From NCBI RefSeq assembly GCF_002209555.1, contig NZ_NJIF01000006.1:217017-281016 (forward strand): a DNA stretch of 64,000 bases, in the 5' to 3' direction. Position 1 is the first letter of the stretch; each line of letters begins with the position of its first letter. A program made the translations under genes and the position numbers. The notes under the pieces were generated by a model that saw only the letters and a program-made list of their open reading frames with translations, was not told the origin of the DNA and ran no database searches. Origin of the DNA: Achromobacter insolitus. Lineage in GTDB: Bacteria > Pseudomonadota > Gammaproteobacteria > Burkholderiales > Burkholderiaceae_B. Of this stretch, positions 37,277 to 48,951 are shown piece after piece.

Positions 37277-38839
37277 TCATGCGGCCGACACAGGCAAGGG
37301 TGCGCCCGCCTGGGCCGTGTCCCGCTCCAGGGCTTCCAACGCGCCCAGCACACCCAGCGTCCGCAGCCGCTCCCACTGCACGGCCAGCACTTCGACGAAA
37401 GCAGGCTTGCCGCCCAGGTCCCCGAAAACGGGCCGGAACCCGGCCACCACCATGGCGCGCCGGTGCGCCGCCTGCGACGGGGCCGAGGCCGTGGCGGCCA
37501 CTTCTGCGCGCGCCAGCAGCTTGGCCAGCGCCTCGGCTAGCGGATCCTGTATGGAATAGGTGTTGCCCTGCTCGTCATATCCGCGCAGATAGTGCAGCCA
37601 CGCGGCCACGGCCAGGGTCAGCCGGGCGAAATCCTCTCCGCGTTGCTTGCGATCGCGAATGGCAGCGAGCAGGCGCTGCGGCACCTTCTGCGAACCATCC
37701 ATCGCGACCTGCCGGGTGAGGTGAGGCAGCGCCGGATTGGACACGCGCGCCAGGAAGCGCTGGCGATACTCATCCAGCCCCGATCCCGGAACGCCGCGCA
37801 GCGTGGGCGCAAGCTCCAGCCGCATCATGTCGTCGACATAGCGGCGCAGCGCCGGCGTCGCGGCGGCCTCGCTATTGGTGCGCAGACCCAGCATCGCGCC
37901 CAGGTACGCGAATGCGGAATGCGGCGCGTTGACCATGCGCAGCTTCAGGCGCTCGTAAGGCGCGGCGTTGCGCACGAAGTTCGCGCCGGCCGCGTCCCAG
38001 GCTGGCCTGCCGGCCGCGAACTTGTCCTCGATGACCCAGTTTAGGAAGGGCTCGCCCACGACCGGCCAGGCGTCCTCGAATCCCAGGCGCGCTGCCACGC
38101 GCGCGCGGTCTTCATCCTGCGTGCCCGGCACGATGCGGTCCACCATGGAATTCGGAAAAGTGCAGTTGTTGTCGATCCATGCGGTCAGGCCCACATCGAC
38201 CCGCAAGGCGAAGGCGAGCACCAGGCTGCGCAGCGTGTCGCCGTTGGCGTGCAGGTTGTCGCAGGACAGCAGCGTGACGGGGGGCAGGCTGCGTTCGCGC
38301 CGCAGCGCCAGGCCATACACCAGGATGCCGATGGTGCTGCGCGGCCTGACCGGATGCGCGAGGTCGTGAACGATGTCCGGATCATCCCAGCGCAGGTGGC
38401 CGGTAGCGGGTTCGTGGCTGTAGCCCTTTTCGGTGACCGTCAGGCTGACGATGCGCGTCTGGGCGGACGCGATGCGTTCCAGCACCGCCTGGGGGTCTTC
38501 CTCGGCCACCACGACCCGCAACACCGACCCGACCACCCGCAGTTGCTCGCGCTCGTTCCCTTCAGGGTCGGCGTCGCGCAGCGCCAGGGTGTACAGACCG
38601 TCCTGCGGCGTCAGCGCATCGCGCGTGGCGGGGCTGCGCAGCGAAACGCCCACGATGCCCCAACTCAGGTCCCCGCTTGCCGCCATGGCCAGGTCTGTCA
38701 CGACCGCCTGGTGGGCGCGATGGAAAGCGCCAATACCCAGGTGCACGATGCCGGGCGTCACCCGGCTGCGGTCATAGGCGGGAGATTCCACATCTTCGGG
38801 CAGATGCGGGAGCGACTCCGAGTTCAAGCGTTCGAGCAT
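37277..38839 (-). CDS. Mannitol dehydrogenase / fructuronate reductase family
   Basis: A protein of 520 residues of the long-chain polyol dehydrogenase family. The N-terminal IVHLGIGAFHRAHQAV binds NAD, VTEKGYSHEPATG follows, and KLRMVNAPHSAFAYLG holds the catalytic Lys, Asn and His. Family members include mannitol dehydrogenase, fructuronate reductase (UxuB) and tagaturonate reductase (UxaB). Three bases separate it from the mannonate dehydratase-like gene, which favours D-fructuronate to D-mannonate reduction. It is about 30 residues longer than usual at the C terminus. Confidence 0.85.
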   Translation of the reverse strand: MLERLNSESLPHLPEDVESPAYDRSRVTPGIVHLGIGAFHRAHQAVVTDLAMAASGDLSWGIVGVSLRSPATRDALTPQDGLYTLALRDADPEGNEREQLRVVGSVLRVVVAEEDPQAVLERIASAQTRIVSLTVTEKGYSHEPATGHLRWDDPDIVHDLAHPVRPRSTIGILVYGLALRRERSLPPVTLLSCDNLHANGDTLRSLVLAFALRVDVGLTAWIDNNCTFPNSMVDRIVPGTQDEDRARVAARLGFEDAWPVVGEPFLNWVIEDKFAAGRPAWDAAGANFVRNAAPYERLKLRMVNAPHSAFAYLGAMLGLRTNSEAAATPALRRYVDDMMRLELAPTLRGVPGSGLDEYRQRFLARVSNPALPHLTRQVAMDGSQKVPQRLLAAIRDRKQRGEDFARLTLAVAAWLHYLRGYDEQGNTYSIQDPLAEALAKLLARAEVAATASAPSQAAHRRAMVVAGFRPVFGDLGGKPAFVEVLAVQWERLRTLGVLGALEALERDTAQAGAPLPVSAA

Positions 38840-38842
38840 GGA

Positions 38843-40054
38843 TTACCAGTGCCATAGTGCGCCATCATGCGCCTGCCGGTTGACTGGCAGGTAGGCGCGT
38901 TGGTAGGGATATCTGGCGGCGAGCTTTTCGTCGATGTCGACGCCATGGCCCGGCGCGTCGCCAGGGTATAGCATGCCCTGACTGAAGCTGTAAGCATGGG
39001 GAAACACTGCGTCGGTTTCGTCAGTGTGCCGCATGTACTCCTGGATGCCGAAATTCGGCACCCACAGGTCGAAATGCAGGGCCGCGCCCATGCAGGCAGG
39101 CGACAGGTCGGTGGCGCCGTGGCAGCCGGTGCGCACCTGGTATAGCGAGGCCAGATCGGCGATGCGGCGCAGATGCGTAATGCCGCCCGCGTGCACCACC
39201 GTGGCGCGGATGTAGTCGATCAGCTGGTGTTCGATCAGATCCTTGCAGTCCCAGATGGTGTTGAAGACCTCGCCCACGGCCAGCGGCGTGACGGTGTGCT
39301 GGCGGATCAGGCGGAAGGCTTCCTGGTTTTCCGCCGGCGTGGCGTCCTCCATCCAGAACAGGCGGTACGGTTCCAGCGACTTGCCCAGCCGGCCGGCTTC
39401 GATGGGTGTCAGCCTGTGGTGCACGTCGTGCAGCAGATGGGTCTCCCAACCGACCGCATCACGCACCCGCTGGAACAGGCGCGGCGCATGGTCCAGGTAT
39501 TTCTCCGTGGACCAGTCGTGCTCGGAAGGCAGCGAGGCATCGGCCGGTTCGTAGAACATGCGGCCACGGCCTACGCCGTACACCGAGTTCAGCCCAGGCA
39601 CCCCGCTCTGGGCGCGGATGGCCAGGTAGCCCATTTCGCGATAGCGCAGCACCTCGTCCACGGTTTCATCGATGTCGCGGCCATTGGCGTGGCCGTAGAC
39701 CATGACGCCCGAACGGCTCTTGCCGCCCAACAACTGGTACAGCGGCATGCCCGCCGCCTTGGCCTTGATGTCCCACAACGCCGTGTCCACGGCGGCGATC
39801 GCGGACATGGTGACCGGTCCGCGCCGCCAGTACGCGCCACGGTACAGGTATTGCCAGATGTCCTCGATCTGCTGCGGGTCGCGGCCGATCAGGCAGGGAA
39901 TCACGTGTTCAGTCAGGTAGGCCGCCACGGCCAGCTCGCGCCCGTTGAGCGTGGCGTCGCCGATGCCGTACAGGCCTTCATCGGTCTCGATCTTCAAGGT
40001 GACGAAATTGCGGCCCGGGCTGCAGACGATGACGCGCGCTTGGATAATCTTCAT
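38843..40054 (-). CDS. manD: D-mannonate dehydratase-like enolase superfamily protein
   Basis: A protein of 403 residues, the typical length of ManD. The capping domain ends near 115 and the barrel carries metal ligands in [26 protein letters not shown] and LAVGEVFN (an Asp and two Glu), with [10 protein letters not shown] and a HGATD segment as acid/base region. The ManD family dehydrates D-mannonate (high activity) or D-gluconate (low) to 2-keto-3-deoxygluconate, and some members have neither activity. The gene order between a fructuronate reductase-like gene and uxaA supports hexuronate catabolism. Confidence 0.85.
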   Translation of the reverse strand: MKIIQARVIVCSPGRNFVTLKIETDEGLYGIGDATLNGRELAVAAYLTEHVIPCLIGRDPQQIEDIWQYLYRGAYWRRGPVTMSAIAAVDTALWDIKAKAAGMPLYQLLGGKSRSGVMVYGHANGRDIDETVDEVLRYREMGYLAIRAQSGVPGLNSVYGVGRGRMFYEPADASLPSEHDWSTEKYLDHAPRLFQRVRDAVGWETHLLHDVHHRLTPIEAGRLGKSLEPYRLFWMEDATPAENQEAFRLIRQHTVTPLAVGEVFNTIWDCKDLIEHQLIDYIRATVVHAGGITHLRRIADLASLYQVRTGCHGATDLSPACMGAALHFDLWVPNFGIQEYMRHTDETDAVFPHAYSFSQGMLYPGDAPGHGVDIDEKLAARYPYQRAYLPVNRQAHDGALWHW

Positions 40055-40100
40055 GAGTGGTCCTGTGTAAGGCTGAAAATTCCTGGCGGAAGCCGGACGC

Positions 40101-41636
40101 CTACATCACCGCGCCCAACTGCCAAGGCACGAATTCGTTCTGGCCGTAGCCGTGTTCCTCGCTGCGCGTGCGCCGTCCCGAGGCCGTTTCCAGCATCAGG
40201 CGGAATATGCGCTCGCCCATCTCGGCCACGCTCTGCGCACCATCCACCACTTCACCGCAATTGATGTCGATATCGTCGGACTGCCGCTGCCACAAGGCCG
40301 TGTTGGTCGACAGCTTCAACGACGGCGCGGGCGCGCAACCATAGGCCGAGCCGCGGCCGGTGGTGAAGCAGATCAGGTTGGCGCCCCCGGCGACCTGGCC
40401 GGTGGCGGAAACCGGGTCGTAGCCTGGCGTATCCATGAATACCAGCCCACGCTCGCGGACTGTCTCGGCATACTCATACACATCCGCCAGGCGGGTCGTG
40501 CCGCTCTTGGCGATGGCGCCCAACGACTTCTCCAGAATGGTGGTCAGCCCGCCCGCCTTGTTGCCGGCCGACGGGTTGTTGTCCATTTCGGCATCGTTGC
40601 GGGCACAGTAGTCCTCCCACCAGCGCAGCCGCGCCAGCAGCTTGGCCGCGACCTCGGGCGTGGCGGCGCGCCGCGTGAGCAGATGCTCTCCGCCGTAGAT
40701 CTCCGGCGTCTCCGACAGGATGGCGGTACCGCCGTGGCGCACCAGCAGGTCCACGGCGGCGCCCAGCGCGGGGTTGGCGCTGATGCCCGAATAACCATCA
40801 GACCCGCCGCATTGCAGGCCTACGGTCAGCCTGCTTGCAGGGACGGGCTGGCGGCGCGCGCGATCGGCCTGCGCCAGCATGGCCTGGACCAGTGCGATGC
40901 CGTGCTCCACCGTCTTGCGCGTGCCGCCGGTCTCCTGAATGTTGAAGGTGTGCAGCAATCCGTTTTCGCGCAGCCCTTCCTGCTCCATCAGGCCGCCGAT
41001 CTGATTGGTTTCGCAGCCCAGGCCCAGCACCAGCAGACCCGCAAAGTTGGGGTGCCTGGCGTAGCCGCCGAGCGTGCGACGCAGCACGCGCAGCGGCTCG
41101 CCTTCGCTGCCGGTGGCGCAGCCCGCGCCATGGGTCAACGCCACCACGCCGTCCACGTTCGGATAGGCAGCCAGCGCGTCGGGGTGGATGTCGCGGCGGA
41201 AATGGTCGGCGATGGCGCGCGCAGCCGTGGCGGAACAGTTCACGCTGGTGAGAATGCCGATGTAGTTGCGGGTGGCCACGCGGCCGTCGGCCCGCAAGAT
41301 GCCGTCGAATTGCGCCGGCGTTTCGACGTAATCGGTGGCGCGCGCATCGGCGCCCACGGCGTAGTCGCGCTCGAAGTCGGAGAACTCCAGGTTCTGCGTG
41401 TGCACGTGCGAACCCGGCGCGATGTCGCAGCGGGCCACGCCGATCACCTGGTTGTAGCGGCGTACAGGCTCCCCGGCGGCGATAGCGCGCGTGGCCACCT
41501 TGTGCCCAGGCGGCACCAGCCCGCGCACCGTGACGTTCTCGCCGGCCAGGCGTGTGCCGCCGGCCAGCTGGCGCCTGGCGATCACCACATTGTCCGCCGG
41601 GTGGATGCGTATGACCGCGGTATCGGTTTCAGACAT
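40101..41636 (-). CDS. uxaA: Altronate dehydratase-family protein, SAF domain
   Basis: A protein of 511 residues. The N-terminal SAF domain covers about 1-85 ([22 protein letters not shown]), and the catalytic UxaA domain follows with [33 protein letters not shown] and [19 protein letters not shown]. UxaA dehydrates D-altronate to 2-keto-3-deoxygluconate with Fe; galactarate dehydratase GarD is related and somewhat longer at the C terminus. The length and the clustering with ManD suggest two entry points to the same keto-deoxy acid, or a different aldonate substrate. Confidence 0.85.
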   Translation of the reverse strand: MSETDTAVIRIHPADNVVIARRQLAGGTRLAGENVTVRGLVPPGHKVATRAIAAGEPVRRYNQVIGVARCDIAPGSHVHTQNLEFSDFERDYAVGADARATDYVETPAQFDGILRADGRVATRNYIGILTSVNCSATAARAIADHFRRDIHPDALAAYPNVDGVVALTHGAGCATGSEGEPLRVLRRTLGGYARHPNFAGLLVLGLGCETNQIGGLMEQEGLRENGLLHTFNIQETGGTRKTVEHGIALVQAMLAQADRARRQPVPASRLTVGLQCGGSDGYSGISANPALGAAVDLLVRHGGTAILSETPEIYGGEHLLTRRAATPEVAAKLLARLRWWEDYCARNDAEMDNNPSAGNKAGGLTTILEKSLGAIAKSGTTRLADVYEYAETVRERGLVFMDTPGYDPVSATGQVAGGANLICFTTGRGSAYGCAPAPSLKLSTNTALWQRQSDDIDINCGEVVDGAQSVAEMGERIFRLMLETASGRRTRSEEHGYGQNEFVPWQLGAVM

Positions 41637-41660
41637 GGATGGCTCCTGGCGCGCGCGCCG

Positions 41661-42527
41661 CTAACCGTCGATCAGCGAAGGATCCCAGGCGTGGACGCGC
41701 TGGCGCTGCTCGCCCAGCCCCTCGATGCCCAGCCGCATCTCGTCTCCCGCCTTCAGGTACACGGGCGTAGGCTTTTGCCCCATGCCCACGCCCGGCGGCG
41801 TGCCGGTGCTGATCAGATCTCCCGGGTACAGGGTCATGAAGCGGCTTACGTACGACACCAGCTGCGCCACGCCGAACACCATGGTGCGGGTACTGCCATT
41901 CTGATAACGCTTGCCGTTGACATCGAGCCACATGCCCAGCGCCTGTGGATCGGCGATCTCGTCGGCGGTGGCCAGCCAAGGGCCAACCGGGCCGAAGGTG
42001 TCGCAGCCCTTGCCCTTGTCCCACGTGCCGCCGCGCTCGATCTGGTATTCGCGCTCGGACACGTCGTTCACCACGCAGTAACCGGCCACGTGGCGCATGG
42101 CATCGGCTTCGCTGACGTAACGGGCCCGCTCGCCAATAACCACGCCCAGTTCGACCTCCCAGTCGGTCTTGACGGAGCCCTGCGGCAACACCACCGGATC
42201 GTTGCAGCCCACCACAGCCGAGGTAGGTTTCATGAAAATCACCGGTTCGGCCGGCACCTGCAAGCCGGACTCGGCCGCATGATCGGCGTAGTTCAGGCCG
42301 ATGCAGATGAACTTGCCCATGCCGCTCCATGGCGGGGCCAGGCGGCCCGGCCGATCCACCAATGGCAGGCTGGCCGGGTCCAGCTCGCGCAGCGGCGCCA
42401 GCCCGGCAGGCGTGAGCATGGCGGCGGCAATGTCCGGCACGATCGCCGACAAGTCCCGCACCTGCCCGCTGGCGTCCAGCATCCCCGGTTTCTCCGCGCC
42501 TTTCGCGCCATAGCGCAACAATTTCAT
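41661..42527 (-). CDS. FAH-family hydrolase, diketo-deoxy sugar acid type
   Basis: A protein of 288 residues with the classic FAH fold: FICIGLNYADHAAESG, PVIFMKPTSAVVG, and the metal site DWEVELGVVIG with SEREYQ. Close relatives hydrolyse 2,4-diketo-3-deoxy-L-fuconate or -rhamnonate to pyruvate and lactate; ureidoglycolate lyase is another relative. The SDR gene 29 bases upstream would produce the diketo substrate, which supports this role over general FAH. The GIEGLGEQRQRV segment at the C-terminal end is also typical. Confidence 0.85.
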   Translation of the reverse strand: MKLLRYGAKGAEKPGMLDASGQVRDLSAIVPDIAAAMLTPAGLAPLRELDPASLPLVDRPGRLAPPWSGMGKFICIGLNYADHAAESGLQVPAEPVIFMKPTSAVVGCNDPVVLPQGSVKTDWEVELGVVIGERARYVSEADAMRHVAGYCVVNDVSEREYQIERGGTWDKGKGCDTFGPVGPWLATADEIADPQALGMWLDVNGKRYQNGSTRTMVFGVAQLVSYVSRFMTLYPGDLISTGTPPGVGMGQKPTPVYLKAGDEMRLGIEGLGEQRQRVHAWDPSLIDG

Positions 42528-42556
42528 CGTATGTTCCTCATGTGTGTTGTGAGTAT

Positions 42557-44724
<2,168 letters not shown>

Positions 44725-44769
44725 GTCTCGCTTCCGGTTGTCGTTGTCGGATTCCGGGTGCCGCCCCGG

Positions 44770-45399
44770 CTAGTCCTGCGACTCGTAGGCCGCGGGGTTT
44801 TCCAGGATGGAGTAGCCCTGGCGCCAATTGCACATCGACACCTGCACGGAACGCAGGAACATCAGGACAAAGCCCGCCAGCGCCATCCAATAGACGTAGG
44901 CCTTGTTCCAGAAAAGCGTGGTCATGGGTTCGTCGCCCACCAGGGTGATGTAGCGGTACGTCAGCCACACCGCATAGCCGAAGAACGCCGTGCGCAGCAG
45001 ATCGATGACGGTGGCCAGCGCGCGGCCGACGGGGCGCGGCAGGTAGCGATACAGGAAGTCCACCTGGATATGGCGACAGGTGCGCACGCACATGGCCGAC
45101 CCGATGAAAACGACCCCGATCAGGCAGTAGACGGCAAGCTCCTCGGTCCATGCGTAGGAGTCATTGAGCACGTAGCGCGAAAAGAACTGCAGAAAGACCA
45201 GGAGGGCCATCGCCCAGAATATGCCCAGGCAGATCCAGTCCTCGGGTTGGTAGCCAGCCAGGCTGACCTCGTGGTGGTCTGCCTCCTCGAAACTATGGAC
45301 GATATCCTCCGCCGTGGCCGGCGGGGGCTGTTGCCCGGCGGGCCGGACAGGATTGTTGCTGGCGGCCGCCATGACGGCGGCCTTGGCATCGGAATGCAT
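44770..45399 (-). CDS. dctQ: TRAP transporter small permease
   Basis: A protein of 209 residues with four membrane segments between about 65 and 190 and a longer than usual soluble N terminus (about 50 residues). The family motif is YAWTEELAVYCLIGVVFIGSAMCVR, with RHIQVDFLYR following. DctQ joins DctM to form the membrane complex. The gene lies between dctM and dctP, the normal order. Confidence 0.9.
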   Translation of the reverse strand: MHSDAKAAVMAAASNNPVRPAGQQPPPATAEDIVHSFEEADHHEVSLAGYQPEDWICLGIFWAMALLVFLQFFSRYVLNDSYAWTEELAVYCLIGVVFIGSAMCVRTCRHIQVDFLYRYLPRPVGRALATVIDLLRTAFFGYAVWLTYRYITLVGDEPMTTLFWNKAYVYWMALAGFVLMFLRSVQVSMCNWRQGYSILENPAAYESQD

Positions 45400-45463
45400 G
45401 GCGTTCCCCTTGTGCGCAATCGGACGGGGCGCTGCGGAGCCGCCTGAGCGGCCCCGGGCGCGC

Positions 45464-46438
45464 TCACTTCACGGCCTGGATCCGTTCCCAATCCGATTTT
45501 TCGTAGCCGTATTGCTTGAACGGCACTTTCTCCAGCACGGTGTCGCGGAAATCCTGCACGTTCACTTCCGCCACGTTCAGGCCGCGCTTGCGGAACACCT
45601 CGACCATCTTTTTCTCGCTTTCCGCGACCTCGGCGGACGCCTTCTCCGCCGCCTGCTGCGCCACTTCGGCGAAGATTTTCTTGTCCTCGTCGGACAGGCT
45701 CTTCCACAACTTGCCCGAGATGACGGTGTTCAGGTGATCGACGATGTGGCCCGTGAGAATGATGTTCTTCTGCACTTCGTAGAACTTCTTGGCCTCGATG
45801 GTGGTAAGCGGATTCTCCTGCGCTTCCACGGTGCCGTTCTGCAAAGCCAGGTAGACCTCGGCGAAGGCGATCGGCGCGGTGTTCGCTCCGCAGGCACGCG
45901 GCATGGCCAGATAGGCGGCCACATCGGGCACGCGGATCTTCAGCCCCTTCATTTCGGAACACTTGGTGAAGGGACGGTTGGACGTGGTCTGCCGTGTGCC
46001 GTAGTAGGTGGTGGCGACGATATGGTTACCGCTCTTTTCGTCGTAGCCCCGCGTGAGCTCTTTGTAGATGTCGCTCTTGGTGTAGGCGATCAGGTGCTCG
46101 GGATTGCGGAAGATATAGGGGTAGTAGGTGACGCCGATGCGGGGAAAGCTCTTGGCCGCGAAGCTGGACCCCGAAATGATCATGTCCACCGTGCCCAGGG
46201 TCAGGCCCTGGTTGATGTCGTTTTCCTTGCCCAGCTGCGAAGCGGGGTACACGTCGATCTGGTAACGGCCATTGGTGCGTTTGCCGATCTCCTGCGCCGC
46301 CCAGACGGAAGCGGTATGGAAGGGTTCGGATGTCTCGTACACGTGGGCCCATTTGAGCTTGGTCTGCGCCAGCACGCTACCGCTGGCGGCGAGCGCCAGG
46401 GCGGCAACCAGCGCCTTGACGGCGTTGCCTAGGTTCAT
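45464..46438 (-). CDS. dctP: TRAP transporter periplasmic binding protein
   Basis: A protein of 324 residues: signal peptide to about residue 24 (LVAALALAASGSVLA), then LKWAHVYETSEPFHTASVW and IDVYPASQLGKENDINQGLTLGTVDM, hallmarks of DctP/YiaO. The ligand arginine that holds the carboxylate is likely in LKIRVPDVAAYLAM. It binds an organic or sugar acid in the periplasm; the locus enzymes suggest a hexuronate or aldonate. The start at 46438 was chosen to leave a normal signal peptide. Confidence 0.95.
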   Translation of the reverse strand: MNLGNAVKALVAALALAASGSVLAQTKLKWAHVYETSEPFHTASVWAAQEIGKRTNGRYQIDVYPASQLGKENDINQGLTLGTVDMIISGSSFAAKSFPRIGVTYYPYIFRNPEHLIAYTKSDIYKELTRGYDEKSGNHIVATTYYGTRQTTSNRPFTKCSEMKGLKIRVPDVAAYLAMPRACGANTAPIAFAEVYLALQNGTVEAQENPLTTIEAKKFYEVQKNIILTGHIVDHLNTVISGKLWKSLSDEDKKIFAEVAQQAAEKASAEVAESEKKMVEVFRKRGLNVAEVNVQDFRDTVLEKVPFKQYGYEKSDWERIQAVK

Positions 46439-46499
46439 GTCGTCTCCTCGTTGTTTTTCGGATGGCCGGTCTGGCAGCCCTTGCCGGGCCGCCTGCGGG

Positions 46500-47534
46500 T
46501 CATGCTTCAACTACAAGTTGCACCTTGGTACTGCGACTGCGATCCGCCGCCAGCTCGAAGGCCTCGAATGCCCGCGACAACGGCAACTGCGCGCTCATCA
46601 GGGGCCGCACGTCCACCTTGCGCGTACGCAGGTAAGAGACCGCCCAATCGAACTCCACGCCCGCGCGGAACGCGCCGACATAGTCGAGCTCCCGCGCCAT
46701 GATGTTATTGGCGGGAAACGCGATGCCCTCGGCGGGCAAGGTTCCCACTTGCACGATGCGGCCGCCGCGCCGCGTCGCTCCCAGGCAGGTCGCCAGCGCC
46801 GCGGGGCTGCCTGCGGCCTCGATGCTGACGTCGGCGATATCGGCCAGTTCGGCTGGCGCGAGCAGGTCGCTGCGCAAGGCCTCGTCGGCGCCGACCCTGC
46901 GTGCCATGTCCAGCGGCCAGTCCGCCACATCCATCACGGTCACGCGCGCCGCGCCCGCGAGCCTGGCGGCCAGCACGGTCATGCAGCCTATGGTGCCGCC
47001 GCCCGTCACCAGCACGCTCTTGCCCATCAGCGGCCCGGCTCGATTGACCGCATGCAGGCCGATGGATAGCGGCTCGGCACAGGCGATCTCGCCCAGCGAC
47101 ACGTCTGCTTCCGGCACCGGCGTGAGCTGACGCTCGCCCATTACGAAGCGTTCGCGAAACATGCCTTGCACATGGGGATAGATGCTGGCGCTGCCCAGAA
47201 AGCGCATGTTGCGGCACAGGTTGTCGCGGCCGGCGCGGCAGTACTCGCAGCCGCCGCAAGGATGGGAAGGGTTGATGGCGACCCTCATGCCCGGCTCCAC
47301 CGAGCGCACGGCCTCGCCGGTCCGCAGGACGACGCCCGACGCCTCGTGGCCCGGAATAAGGGGTTCGCGGATGACGAAGGCACCCACGCGGCCATGCAGG
47401 AAATAGTGCAAATCGGATCCGCAGATGCCCGCAGCGCCCAGTCTCAATTCCACGTCGTGCGGCGCCAACGGCGCGACCTCATCCGGTTCCAGGCGCAGGT
47501 CCCGCGCCCCGTGGATACGACAGGCCAGCGTCAT
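46500..47534 (-). CDS. Zinc alcohol dehydrogenase, L-idonate 5-dehydrogenase-like
   Basis: A protein of 344 residues. Catalytic zinc ligands are in GICGSDLHYF and IPGHEASGVV; the structural zinc site is the cysteine cluster CGGCEYCRAGRDNLC (about 91-105); the NAD motif is VTGGGTIGCM. The pattern CGSDLHYFLHGRVGAFVIREP is that of L-idonate 5-dehydrogenase (IdnD), which oxidises idonate to 5-ketogluconate; sorbitol-type substrates are alternatives. It precedes the TRAP genes and follows the GntR gene. Confidence 0.85.
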   Translation of the reverse strand: MTLACRIHGARDLRLEPDEVAPLAPHDVELRLGAAGICGSDLHYFLHGRVGAFVIREPLIPGHEASGVVLRTGEAVRSVEPGMRVAINPSHPCGGCEYCRAGRDNLCRNMRFLGSASIYPHVQGMFRERFVMGERQLTPVPEADVSLGEIACAEPLSIGLHAVNRAGPLMGKSVLVTGGGTIGCMTVLAARLAGAARVTVMDVADWPLDMARRVGADEALRSDLLAPAELADIADVSIEAAGSPAALATCLGATRRGGRIVQVGTLPAEGIAFPANNIMARELDYVGAFRAGVEFDWAVSYLRTRKVDVRPLMSAQLPLSRAFEAFELAADRSRSTKVQLVVEA

Positions 47535-47583
47535 GGCGACTTCCTCCTTGGCGTTCCGAGCGGGCGGCATCCGCGGGCGATGC

Positions 47584-48321
47584 TCATGGTTCCAGCTGCT
47601 CCCGGTTGTCGAGTTGCTGGACGGGCGCATCGGCGCCGGGCCAACTGGCGGTAAGGCGATCGTGGGAGCAGGCCAGATGGTGGTGCATGGCGGCGCGCGC
47701 GCCGCGATCGTCGCCTGCGCGGATGGCGTCGATCACCTTGCGGTGCTCGGCGATGGCGCAAGCCCAACTCGCGGGATTCTCGAAGTAGTCGCCCAACTTC
47801 ACGGACAAGGGGTTGTGGCGTTCGTCGAACAGCTCGCTCACGACGCGCACCAGCACGGCGTTGTTGGCCATCTCGGCGACGCGCAAGTGGAACAGGCGGT
47901 CGCCACGAATGGGCACGTTGCCGGCCAGCGCCTCGTCTTCCATGGTCCCGACCGCTTCGGCCAAGCCGTCCACCAGCGCGGGCGTGTTGCGCAGCGCGGC
48001 CTGCGCGGCCAGTTCGCCCTCGATCACCTGGCGGGCACGTATGGTTTCCAGGGGACTCTCGGCCATCAGGCTGGCGCGCGGTGCCCCGGCCAGGCTTTGC
48101 ACATAGACACCTGAACCCATGCGGACTTCCACCCAGCCCTCCACCTCCAGCGCGATCAGGGCTTCGCGCACGGATGGGCGGGACACGCCGAGCTTGAGCG
48201 CAAGGTCGCGTTCGGGCGGCAGGCGCGCGCCAACCGGAAACTCGCCCGCCTCGATCAGCAACCGCAGCTGGTCGGCGATCTGGCGGTACAGGCGGCGAGG
48301 TTCGATGGTCTGGATAGGCAT
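47584..48321 (-). CDS. GntR-family regulator, FCD (FadR/UxuR) type
   Basis: A protein of 245 residues from the ATG at 48321. The winged helix at about 10-72 contains LRLLIEAGEFPVGARLPPERDLALKLGVSRPSVREALIALE, and the C-terminal FCD domain (about 90-225) contains the metal-binding His residues in FHLRVAEM, EHRKVIDAI and AAMHHHL. Such proteins repress sugar-acid operons (UxuR, ExuR, GntR). It lies directly upstream of the operon genes it probably controls and would respond to a sugar acid. Confidence 0.9.
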   Translation of the reverse strand: MPIQTIEPRRLYRQIADQLRLLIEAGEFPVGARLPPERDLALKLGVSRPSVREALIALEVEGWVEVRMGSGVYVQSLAGAPRASLMAESPLETIRARQVIEGELAAQAALRNTPALVDGLAEAVGTMEDEALAGNVPIRGDRLFHLRVAEMANNAVLVRVVSELFDERHNPLSVKLGDYFENPASWACAIAEHRKVIDAIRAGDDRGARAAMHHHLACSHDRLTASWPGADAPVQQLDNREQLEP

Positions 48322-48364
48322 GGACTGCAGGAGAAAGGTGAGGAATCGAGCCAAAAAGGTAAAG

Positions 48365-48375
48365 TGGCCTTACCA
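48365..48375. promoter_or_regulatory. Candidate GntR/FCD operator
   Basis: TGGCCTTACCA lies 44 bases upstream of the GntR start. On the other strand it reads TGGTAAGGCCA, one mismatch from the TNGTNNNACNA consensus of FCD regulators. It is close to the expected promoter position. Short motifs such as this occur by chance, so the call is weak. Confidence 0.3.
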
Positions 48376-48503
48376 ATTGACCAAAATCTTGCGCCGACCG
48401 GCGATGCGTCACAATTAGGGTTTGCCCAAAGACGCGCGCGATACCCTCACGGGCAATGCTTATCTGTTAAAAAGCCGCCACACCCAGCCCACTTTCCGCA
48501 CCC

Positions 48504-48902
48504 ATGTCACCGAATCCGCATCATTCGCCCTACAAGAGCACCGGCGGCCTGCGTCGCATCCTGAACGCGCTGCGCTACTCCCTGCAGGGCCTGCAGGCCG
48601 CAATCAAGTACGAGGCGGCCTTCCGCCAGGAACTGGCCCTGGCCGTCTTGATGATCCCGGCAGCGTTCTTCCTCGGCCGGACGACGGTCGAAGTGTTTTT
48701 CCTGGTGGGCACGGTGATCATGGTGCTGGCGGCAGAGCTACTGAACTCCGCCATTGAAGCGCTGGCCGATGCGCTGTCGGTCGAGTCGCACCCGCTGCTG
48801 GGGCGCGCCAAGGACCTCGGCAGCGCCGCCGTGATGCTGCTGCTGATCTTCGCCGGCACGGTCTGGGTGGGCGTTGCCATCAGCCGTTTCGTCATGCATT
48901 GA
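48504..48902 (+). CDS. dgkA: Diacylglycerol kinase
   Basis: A protein of 132 residues with three membrane segments, matching the homotrimeric prokaryotic enzyme that phosphorylates diacylglycerol left over from periplasmic glucan synthesis. The conserved KYEAAFRQE near residue 35 and AAELLNSAIEALADAL near 76 hold the catalytic glutamates. It is divergent from the GntR gene. The NDH-2-like gene starts 50 bases downstream. Confidence 0.95.
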   Translation: MSPNPHHSPYKSTGGLRRILNALRYSLQGLQAAIKYEAAFRQELALAVLMIPAAFFLGRTTVEVFFLVGTVIMVLAAELLNSAIEALADALSVESHPLLGRAKDLGSAAVMLLLIFAGTVWVGVAISRFVMH

Positions 48903-48951
48903 CACGGCTGGTTATCTCCCCGGAGATGCGACGCTACTTATACTGGAAGCC